From assembly GCA_032718475.1 (NCBI GenBank), contig JAUCBJ010005732.1:1-64000 (forward strand): a stretch of DNA of 64,000 nucleotides, read 5' to 3'. Below, piece after piece: positions 57,458-64,000 of this stretch (positions within the stretch are counted from its first letter, which is position 1; every line of letters begins with the position of its first letter). Both the position numbers and the translations under genes were made by a program. The notes beneath the pieces are model-generated. The model did no database searches, was not told where the DNA came from, and saw only the letters and a program-made list of their open reading frames with translations. Origin of the DNA: Nemertoderma westbladi (lineage: Eukaryota; Xenacoelomorpha; Nemertodermatida; Nemertodermatidae).

Positions 57458-58715
57458 TTATTCGGTTATTATTTCCTTGGCTTCTGAAATAGATAGAAGA
57501 GCGTCATAGCTTGCGATTAATATAACGTTAATAGTGTTAACTAGCGCATTACTAAATTTCAGAATCAAATGCCCGCTAGTATGAACACTAGGTTGAATCT
57601 CATGGCTTTGATCCCCGCCGGCAGTAAGATCAAATACGATCAAAGGAAATTGGGTACGAAATCGTTCTGGTGTTAGCGAGCAAAATACGCCGCTCAAGCT
57701 CTTGAACACGTTCATTAAACTTTCGAATTCCAACATAAAATTGTTTTCCGGAAAGTTAGGGCGATATGGATACCCGTGTATAATACGGGAGTCGATGTTT
57801 AGTTCGGCATAATTTAAACCGAATTGGTTAAAATGTAGCGGATTACTGCTTAATTCCCCGTTGAAGCTGGCGTTGGTAAGCATTCCAATCAAAATATACT
57901 TAGGTAATTTCCCTTGGATTATGTTCGATTCTGTATAACTGGACTGCCCGCCACCAATGCCCAATAGTGAAGGTTTTCACTTCTTGTTTTAACAAGTTAT
58001 AAATAAAGTCATTTTTTTGTGACCCCAACAAATGCGCGCGCATAACCTCAGCATCAATCTTGTGGCGTTTTATTTTTAAATTAATATTCATGACTTCAAC
58101 TCTCGGGTTTACCAATCCTGCGGGGGGTTCAACTTTCAAAAAAAAATTATTCGATACTCGGTCTATACGAAGTCGAATGTTAATTCCCGGCGGCAGTAAT
58201 TTGTCCTGGCTTGCCAGGTCTAAAAAAATTGGGGCCACAACGAATTTAACATAATTCCCACGAACGTCATTCTCAGTAGCGACAGGTACCCCACCTAGAT
58301 TATTATCAGTATCTTCATACCCACCAGCACTTAAAATACTGCGTTTTTCGTTAGCATCTGTCAACAGTAATGTCTGAAACGTAGACTTATAGGCGTAGAA
58401 CCCATTCGAGGTTTCAACTAGCTTTTCATTTAAATATAACGAACAATTTTCAAATAGTGACCCACCCGGGTAATTAAGATGGTGGAGGGTTGTATCGTCG
58501 TTAGCCCTATTACCATCCCATGTAATTTTATATTTAATGTGAAATTTCGAATTCTTTAAATCAGTATATAGAACATTTGACTGGGGTATAAAGAACTCGA
58601 TTTGTCTGGCATTCGCGTCAAGAGTAGAAATCGGGTAGATATCCAAAAAATGTGAAGATGTATATTCTCTCTGATTTGTTTTACTCGAGAATAATGATAA
58701 TTCTAATTTACTCAT
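57458..58715 (-). pseudogene. Polinton major capsid protein, one frameshift
   Basis: The N-terminal frame (58715 to 57900, 271 codons) has FLDIYPISTLDANARQIEFF, a GGSLFENCSLYLN loop and KFVVAPIFLDLAS, typical of Polinton double-jelly-roll capsid proteins. The C-terminal frame (57964 to 57458) continues it with PNFPENNFMLEF and the closing strand ALVNTINVILIASYDALLSI. The two frames overlap at 57900-57964, so a one-base shift lies there. Total length would be about 415 residues. The protein would form the hexon-like shell. I call it a pseudogene because of the shift, but a sequence error is equally possible. Confidence 0.8.
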
Positions 58716-58724
58716 TTTGTTAAG

Positions 58725-59252
58725 TTACATAAAAATATCGCGACATTTATTATTTCGCTTTTTACGTTTGCGCCCAACGTTCATACCCACACTTGGGTGT
58801 CGCCGTTTCCCGCTCCTCTTTTTTTTACTTTTCGGGTTTGTAAATTCATTGTATACCCGTTGGGCGATTTGGCGTGTCTTTGGATGAGGTTCTAACCGCT
58901 CGGCCACTTTATTTATCAAATCATCTGCTTTACTGCGTAAAATACGTTTTCCTTCCGGTATTATGTATTTCCGCGCTACTTTCGCTGCTTTGGGGAGTGC
59001 TTTAGTTAGCACCTTTCTCCCTAACTTGCGCGCTAATATACCCAGGCCAGTTGTTAATATTCCGCGTCCGCACTGACGATTTTGGGCGTATCGCCGGCCG
59101 AATTTATTATTCTTATTATTCCATATACCAGTAGATGGGCCAAACCCAGTGAGAATGCTTCCACCCTTAAAAACGGGTATATCGCTATAATTCCCACTTC
59201 CCAGTTGGATTTGTGGGGTGCTATATAATTTAAACAAATCAGAATCTGGCAT
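58725..59252 (-). CDS. basic core-like Polinton protein
   Basis: 175 residues. Residues about 60-100 form an Ala/Leu/Lys amphipathic stretch (GLGILARKLGRKVLTKALPK) and the C terminus is a dense Lys/Arg tail (KSKKKRSGKRRHPS). Composition, position next to the capsid gene and a glycine-rich segment (RGILTTGLG) resemble adenovirus core proteins pX/pVI, which condense DNA or help membrane disruption. The gene ends 9 bp before the capsid start codon. Homology is not established by sequence alone. Confidence 0.55.
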   Translation of the reverse strand: MPDSDLFKLYSTPQIQLGSGNYSDIPVFKGGSILTGFGPSTGIWNNKNNKFGRRYAQNRQCGRGILTTGLGILARKLGRKVLTKALPKAAKVARKYIIPEGKRILRSKADDLINKVAERLEPHPKTRQIAQRVYNEFTNPKSKKKRSGKRRHPSVGMNVGRKRKKRNNKCRDIFM

Positions 59253-59363
59253 TATTATGAGTATTTATTATAACATATAATAATAATTCTTTACTACATA
59301 CGTATATGTGTAATCTACAAATATAAGTAGCATATAATAACGCAATAATTAATTATATATACA

Positions 59364-59960
59364 TTAATTCGATGACAACCACTTCCCATAACCAACCGCG
59401 ATTTTCGCAGAACAATAATTAAAACAAGAATCACTATTATCAGAATGGTAGGCACAATTTGTTATTGCTGAAAAATCGTGGAAAAGGCATTTGGTGTCAT
59501 AATCAACATATTTTTCGTTTATGCCGTACGTTTCTAGAAGTGTTCCATTCACATTAAATTCATTTTTTAAAATAAATAATTTCGGTATTCCGCGTATTAA
59601 CATTTGAAACCCCAACCGTTTTTTTTCTTGTAACCATTCCTGTATGTACATTTTAAATGCGCTTTGGTCCATAGATCCGTAGTCAAAATTAATGTGATGC
59701 GTAATATTGGCGAGTTGTGTGAGACGGTCGTATTCGCTTAAACTTAAAATTTTTGCGGGTGGACCATTAATAAACCATACGTTTTCTAATGATTTGATGG
59801 TAGTATTATAAGCCGCAAACTCTTTAAAATAAATGGTTGCAACGGGGTGTTGGCTGATCTGCAGAAGATGCGTATAATATTGGAAATCTACTATTATTCC
59901 AGGGTTTTCCAGCGTCGGGTAATAATCACGCCTGCGGCTGCGACTTAGAAATTTATCCAT
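59364..59960 (-). CDS. Polinton hypothetical protein, 198 residues
   Basis: Intact frame from ATG. It begins with a basic segment (SRSRRRDYYPTLENPG) followed by an alpha/beta-looking globular part. Five Cys residues lie near the C terminus (CLFHDF, NCAYHS, SCFNYCS). No family recognised. It sits between the jelly-roll capsid candidates and the core-like gene, so a virion role is plausible but inferred only from position. Confidence 0.65.
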   Translation of the reverse strand: MDKFLSRSRRRDYYPTLENPGIIVDFQYYTHLLQISQHPVATIYFKEFAAYNTTIKSLENVWFINGPPAKILSLSEYDRLTQLANITHHINFDYGSMDQSAFKMYIQEWLQEKKRLGFQMLIRGIPKLFILKNEFNVNGTLLETYGINEKYVDYDTKCLFHDFSAITNCAYHSDNSDSCFNYCSAKIAVGYGKWLSSN

Positions 59961-60034
59961 ATAGTCGCTATAACTTCAGATAATCAGATAATAATAAATA
60001 ATCAATAATTTACATCGATTAAATTGTGACTATC

Positions 60035-60823
60035 TCAATCAATTCGTATAAAATGAAGCGTCAATATTGAATTTCCATAATGAAAGCGCAACAAATTTCC
60101 GGAATCTCCAATCAATCGAACTCGTATATAACGTAAATTAGATATTGAATTAACTTTTTTATAGTAGACTTCCTCAACTTCTCGACTAATAATTTGCCCA
60201 TATTCCCCTTCTATGGGTATGCTACGCAACAGAGGGTATTCGCTATTGTCTACAAATTGAGGTTCGACGCAATTGATATGTATATTTATGTTGGGTTCCA
60301 GTATTTCGACAGCATTAGGATGCTTATGGCAGTCGTACTTATTAATCCGCGAATCAATCCTTAGCAAGTGATAATCCCCTGCAGCATTTTGCATACACAT
60401 AAAACCTTTGCCATCAACCTCGTGTTCTGTTAATCCTAGGTAACCACCCAAACGTTTACTGACAAATATCGACAACTGTTTACCTTTAAAATGTATGGTT
60501 ATATTACCAGAGCGCGCCGTATTATCAATTATATTAATTTGGCCTTTAATAAGGCTTTTGTTGAAGTACTCAATGATCCTTTCCAATGATAGGAAAGATC
60601 CTTCGGGGAGAGTAACATCTCTTGTAAACATTTTTTTTATTTTTTATGGCCTTTATATAAATGTCGCTATTGTCATACCTGATACTAGATACGTACGTTA
60701 TACCGGTTAAACCTATTAACCAGGTAAAGGAATTTGCAAATTTGTTTGGAAATCGCTGGCGCTATTACGCGGGAATTCTATGGGGTTTGCGTTTGAGGGT
60801 AGTACAACCTAATAACTGTTCAT
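60035..60823 (-). pseudogene. decayed second jelly-roll-like capsid candidate
   Basis: Only 60631-60035 is a clean frame (198 codons). Upstream on the minus strand, up to an ATG at 60823 that overlaps the previous gene's stop as ATGA, three pieces read as the N-terminal half of the same family: LPSNANPIEFPRNSASDF, then WLIGLTGITYVSS, in different frames. An in-frame TAG lies at codon 5, a frame change near 60720-60727, and another in the A-run at 60632-60640. The family pattern (LPSN...P.N..SDF...W.VGL..I.Y) is the same as in 60820-61701, so it is a paralogue. Confidence 0.65.
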
Positions 60824-61701
60824 TCTTGTAGTTTTTGTCGTTGTTGTTTTTTGAGTTCTAGAACTAAAATTGTTTTACCTCCATGAAAGACTATATGCTT
60901 TCCTTTATGGTCGCGAAGCGTTATACTAATTGTATCGAGCACTTTTTTATTTCTTAATTGTTTGTAATGTGTGTTTTTGAATTCCAGGTTGATGAATGAG
61001 TATGGTTCCCATTTCAAAGGGATTATCCGCAAAAGAGGCGCCATCGAATGTCCTACGTGAGAAGATTCAATCATATCTGTATATATAAACATTGTGTGTC
61101 TATCCCTCGTTATATCGCAAGGTTCGGGGAATTCAACTCCATCCATTTTGTTTGTATCTTTACAGCCTAACTTCAATAAATCATCATCTTCGTTGTAGTG
61201 TATAGCCCAAAGCGCCCCAAGACCCATTAAATTATTTTTTAAACTCGATAACCCGAAAATATTTATTATATCTCCATAGAATTGGAAATAGCGACCTTTT
61301 TCACAATGTAGACGAATTTTTGATGTATGTTTTTGGTAGTTAAACTTAACATCTTTGAAACCGTGGTGGGATATTGAGGGATCTTTCAAATAAACACTAA
61401 TATGGTTTAAAATTGACTCAATAGAAGCATATAGCCCAAGATTAAAATCGATTTCTATAAGATTGTATGGAGCTATATGAAATTCCAAATCCTCATCATA
61501 CATATATTCACCAATTCTAATTCCAGATCTTTGTTCAATATTTCTATAGGTCGACACATACTGTATTTCCTTTAGACCTACGACCCAATCTGTGTCGACG
61601 GGGATAGGTTTGGACAACTCAATCGTGAAATCGCTGGGAGTGTTATTGGGATATTTATCTAGACTGGCGTCGGAAGTCAACGTTAAATGTAAGTAATCCA
61701 T
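60820..61701 (-). CDS. Polinton jelly-roll minor-capsid (penton-like) candidate
   Basis: 293 residues, intact. The start (LHLTLTSDASLDKYPNNTPS) and DTDWVVGLKEIQY are the signature of a protein found in most Polintons and thought to be the penton-like minor capsid protein with a single jelly roll. The middle has NLGLYASIESILNHIS and a predicted beta-rich C terminus. The stop overlaps the ATG of the next gene (ATGA). It starts 15 bp after the integrase chromodomain frame. Function is inferred from family pattern. Confidence 0.65.
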   Translation of the reverse strand: MDYLHLTLTSDASLDKYPNNTPSDFTIELSKPIPVDTDWVVGLKEIQYVSTYRNIEQRSGIRIGEYMYDEDLEFHIAPYNLIEIDFNLGLYASIESILNHISVYLKDPSISHHGFKDVKFNYQKHTSKIRLHCEKGRYFQFYGDIINIFGLSSLKNNLMGLGALWAIHYNEDDDLLKLGCKDTNKMDGVEFPEPCDITRDRHTMFIYTDMIESSHVGHSMAPLLRIIPLKWEPYSFINLEFKNTHYKQLRNKKVLDTISITLRDHKGKHIVFHGGKTILVLELKKQQRQKLQE

Positions 61702-61715
61702 AATAATATAATTAA

Positions 61716-61937
61716 TTATTGTACGTGATCAACCCACCGATGTGCCGCAAAACCAACAAATTTAACCAAATATTGCTTTTTGCCGCTTTTATTTACTTTT
61801 TCTTTAATTATTTTTTCAATTGGTAGGAATTGAAATGGTTCTATTACCTTTTGGATTTCATGTCGATAAAATGTCCCCTTTATAACGCGCCCATTCGAGT
61901 CCGCAACTTCGTACATAGGGTACGGCTCTCGATCCAA
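61716..61937 (-). pseudogene. integrase C-terminal chromodomain piece
   Basis: In-frame continuation of the integrase after an 11-bp tandem duplication at 61951-61972. It contains MYEVADSNGRVIKGTFYRHE and a chromodomain-like segment IEKIIKEKVNKSGKKQYLVK with FVGF; the usual Trp of the KW.G motif is replaced by Phe. It would target integration through histone binding. Confidence 0.75.
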
Positions 61938-61951
61938 TCTTATTCTGTTCT

Positions 61952-62800
61952 CTACTGTATTTCTACTGTATAATTAGGTGTATAACCTTTGTCAAATGGC
62001 TTTCTAGCTAAACTCAGCCGCACCTTATCGCCAACCTTGAAATGAACTCGACGCTGCGCACGGCGTTTTCTTTTATTGGGATGACCCACACTCCCATATA
62101 GTTTTAAAAATAGGTCAGTTTCATTCTTTTTATTGACAGAGTTTGGCGCCATACCAATGGTTCTATGTATTGAATTATTATATGCAACCAATATTTTTGG
62201 CAATATACCCATCCATTCTCTATTCTGTCTCCTCGTGAAAATTCTGTACATGCGAGATTTGAGGGTGCGATTCAGCCTTTCACAGATACTAGCTTTAAAT
62301 TGGCTAACTAAAGTATAAAAATGAACATTATTGTTCTGTAAGAAATCTTTCACTAATTTATTAACAAACTCAGTTCCTTGATCAATCGCTAGCCGTTTAG
62401 GTTTCCTATCTTCAAATATCGTGGCTAGGGCCCTTTTAATTTTGACCCCTGTTTTACGTTTTAGACCCAACGCCCACGCCTTCCGACTAAAACAGTCAAT
62501 ACAAGTAAGTATGTAACCGTAGCCATTATTCTCACCCCTAAAAGGTTGCATATCACACAAATCCGCTTGGTATAGATCGCCAATACCGCCCGTGAAGATT
62601 TTTGATGTCGGGTAATGGCGCCTAGCCGGCGCGTGAAGGGAATACGTTCGTTGGGAGCTCAACCATTCCTTCGCGCGATTTCTCGTAACTTTAGCGGCTT
62701 TCGCTAGTTTGGTTACGCTCGCAAAACCGGCAGCATTTGAAACATCGTAATATATTCTTCCCAGTCGTTTGTTTGTTCGATTTTCTACGATTCTCCCCAT
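61952..62800 (-). pseudogene. Polinton rve-family integrase, truncated by 11-bp duplication
   Basis: 282 residues from ATG 62800. An N-terminal helical region with IYYD and AKEWLSSQRTYSLHAPARR leads to the catalytic core: D80 (LYQADLCDM), D140 (LAIDQGTEF) and E174 (SICERLNR), spaced DD33E as in other Polinton integrases, then a basic KVGDKVRLS segment. The frame ends within the C-terminal domain because of the duplication at 61951-61972; the rest of the C terminus is at 61716-61937. The catalytic core is complete. Confidence 0.88.
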
Positions 62801-63000
62801 CGGTTGTGTCGTGTCGTGGAAGAAAACACTTGCAATGACAGTTAATACTTAATATGAAACGTTCAAAAACATACTACTACTATTTTAATGTTATCCCGCG
62901 CTTTGTTTCCACACGTCGATTATTGTAGTCCTACGTATTGTTTCCACACGTCGACGCGTTTTGTGTTGGAAGGGGTCACACGGACCCTTTGCCGTTTCAA
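62801..63000 (-). promoter_or_regulatory. gap upstream of integrase with paired GTTTCCACACGTCGA
   Basis: GTTTCCACACGTCGA occurs at 62905-62919 and 62940-62954, 35 bp apart. It is a candidate regulatory or replication-related repeat; its role is unknown. Confidence 0.35.
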
Positions 63001-63381
63001 TCAACCACGACCAATTAATCGTTTTGGTATCCTTAATCGTTTTAATAACCCCAAAAATGTTGCTTGTCCTGGAATTATTTCGGTGTTTTTCTTATTTTTT
63101 TTTGTAGTCAGCAATTCAATCAAATGATCAATATTTGCTCCGGGTATAAGTTTATTTTCTATATAGAGTTTATTATTATCACTCCACCGTACTCTGTCTC
63201 GCGAGAATCGCATCAAATAACTCAACAATCGTTTGGCTTTCTGGGATGAAATTGTCACACCATCTAGCGGTTGTATTATATTATTGCTTTTCTTATTATT
63301 ATTATTATAAGTATCCGTTAATAAAGTAGAAACTAGATACAACTTCTTAAAATTTCCGAGGCTAATTTCGTTATTTTTCAT
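63001..63381 (-). CDS. small conserved-looking Polinton protein, unknown
   Basis: 126 codons. The C-terminal half reads LLSYLMRFSRDRVRWSDNN, LIPGANIDHLIELLTTKK and TFLGLLKRLRIPKRLI. The pattern 'x W x x x (N/G) x L x (I) x (N) x x I x G (A/S) N I x x L I' recurs in small proteins of many Polintons. Function unknown. It lies between ATPase and integrase. Confidence 0.55.
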   Translation of the reverse strand: MKNNEISLGNFKKLYLVSTLLTDTYNNNNKKSNNIIQPLDGVTISSQKAKRLLSYLMRFSRDRVRWSDNNKLYIENKLIPGANIDHLIELLTTKKNKKNTEIIPGQATFLGLLKRLRIPKRLIGRG

Positions 63382-63502
63382 CGTTATATATCATTATTAA
63401 TATATTAATACTATATACTAGAGTTCACGTTCATGGACCGATAATAACCTAATTTTGGTGAAAGTCTAAACAAGGTGTGAAAATGGTTTTAGCGCTGCGT
63501 CG

Positions 63503-64000
63503 CTACTGTGGTATAGACTGAACCTCGGGGCGTTGGTGAGGTGTGTTAGAGTTCATATTCGCGGGTTGATAAACAGTTTGCCCTAATGGGTTGAAAATAT
63601 CACCCCTAACTCTTATACTATCATCCGTTTTTTGATGAAAGTCTAAGAGAAGGTGTGTGAATGGTTTTTGTGTTGCGTCACTATATGCTTGAACAATAAA
63701 ATTGCTATTTTTTGGGTACACTTGCCGCGCTATATAGCTTATTTGACTTGCGTCGCGGGGATTTTTTGTGAAAATACAATATTGGGCATTTAGACTTCTA
63801 GTCCGTGTTTTCGGCCCTTTACTGAAGAAATTTTGTGTTATATAGATAATGAAACAGGAAGTATGATGGCAGGTTTTTGTGAAGCTTTCTGTCAAACTTT
63901 CATCACTCTTACTTTCCCTTAACAAGTCGTCTATAATAATTAGATCGTTTTCGCAGAAAATAGAATTAATTTTTTGCGGTAAACCTTTGAATAGATGTGT
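63503..64000 (-). CDS. FtsK/HerA-type packaging ATPase, N-terminal part outside window
   Basis: The frame is open to the window edge, so the start and Walker A lie beyond 64000. Visible parts: Walker B NDLIIIDDLL (63940-63969), then a region with HHTSCFIIYITQNFFSKGPK and the sensor-like NAQYCIFTKNPRDASQI typical of Polinton and large-DNA-virus packaging ATPases. The C terminus is Pro/Gln-rich. It would pump DNA into the capsid. Confidence 0.82.
   Translation of the reverse strand, partial: THLFKGLPQKINSIFCENDLIIIDDLLRESKSDESLTESFTKTCHHTSCFIIYITQNFFSKGPKTRTRSLNAQYCIFTKNPRDASQISYIARQVYPKNSNFIVQAYSDATQKPFTHLLLDFHQKTDDSIRVRGDIFNPLGQTVYQPANMNSNTPHQRPEVQSIPQ

Larger units (their letters stand above)
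55440..64000 (-). mobile_element. Polinton/Maverick, terminal half (continues past window)
   Basis: All genes point left: packaging ATPase, integrase with chromodomain, jelly-roll capsid candidates, core-like protein, major capsid protein and adenain-like protease, the standard virion module of Polintons. Protein-primed DNA polymerase B is absent and expected beyond 64000. The left terminus is inside or just left of the tandem repeats at 55492-56140; without the other end the terminal inverted repeat and 6-bp target duplication cannot be verified. Confidence 0.9.

Overview
This window reads as intergenic and intronic DNA of an animal, probably a marine invertebrate, loaded with transposable elements and minisatellites. 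The animal assignment rests on a spliced fibrinogen-related lectin gene, a KRAB-related ORF, a probable TEX36-like sperm or ciliary gene, and a mix of Ty3/gypsy, BEL/Pao, Penelope-like, non-LTR, hAT and Polinton elements. The phylum cannot be fixed from sequence alone; a deuterostome such as a tunicate, echinoderm or hemichordate, or a mollusc, would fit. No prokaryotic features are present.

Layout. 1-5371: nearly complete Ty3/gypsy retrotransposon with one intact 1536-codon gag-pol frame; the 5' LTR is cut by the window edge. 5372-5870: LTR-like end of a BEL/Pao family, related to the element at 50.9-55.3 kb. 8.5-9.1 kb: LINE fossil. 11.1-11.7 kb: KRAB-related ORF on the minus strand. 14.4-18.8 kb: GC-rich foldback blocks, a nested inverted pair and 68-bp minisatellites. 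20.9-27.9 kb: a broken two-ORF LINE interrupted by a 2.5-kb hAT-like element with a perfect 8-bp target duplication. 29.1-33.9 kb: a Penelope-like element with two pseudo-LTRs, an internal 20-bp minisatellite, an RT frame and a GIY-YIG frame. 35.1-35.8 kb: TEX36-like gene with a frameshift. 36.5-42.0 kb: fibrinogen-domain gene on the minus strand, whose single recognised intron is mostly a 35-bp array of about 124 units. 43.9-45.0 kb: 30-bp and 68-bp arrays. 46.6-47.2 kb: a 628-bp non-autonomous hAT with TSDs. 49.0-50.9 kb: 31-bp array. 50.9-55.3 kb: BEL/Pao element carrying Gag and protease only. 55.4-64.0 kb: the terminal half of a Polinton/Maverick.

The Polinton is the most gene-dense part. 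All recognised genes lie on the minus strand: packaging ATPase (cut by the window end), a small conserved-looking ORF, integrase with chromodomain, two related single-jelly-roll-like capsid candidates (the second decayed), an unassigned 198-residue protein, a basic core-like protein, the major capsid protein (one frameshift), an adenain-type protease and small ORFs, followed by terminal minisatellites. Together these would package, mature and integrate a virus-like DNA. Protein-primed DNA polymerase B is not present and would lie beyond 64 kb. Several genes carry single disabling changes, so the copy looks recently dead, or its sequence contains errors.

Host genes are few. The lectin gene encodes a signal peptide with an in-frame stop and lacks the first lobe of the fibrinogen domain. 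Most remaining DNA is repeat of unknown function.
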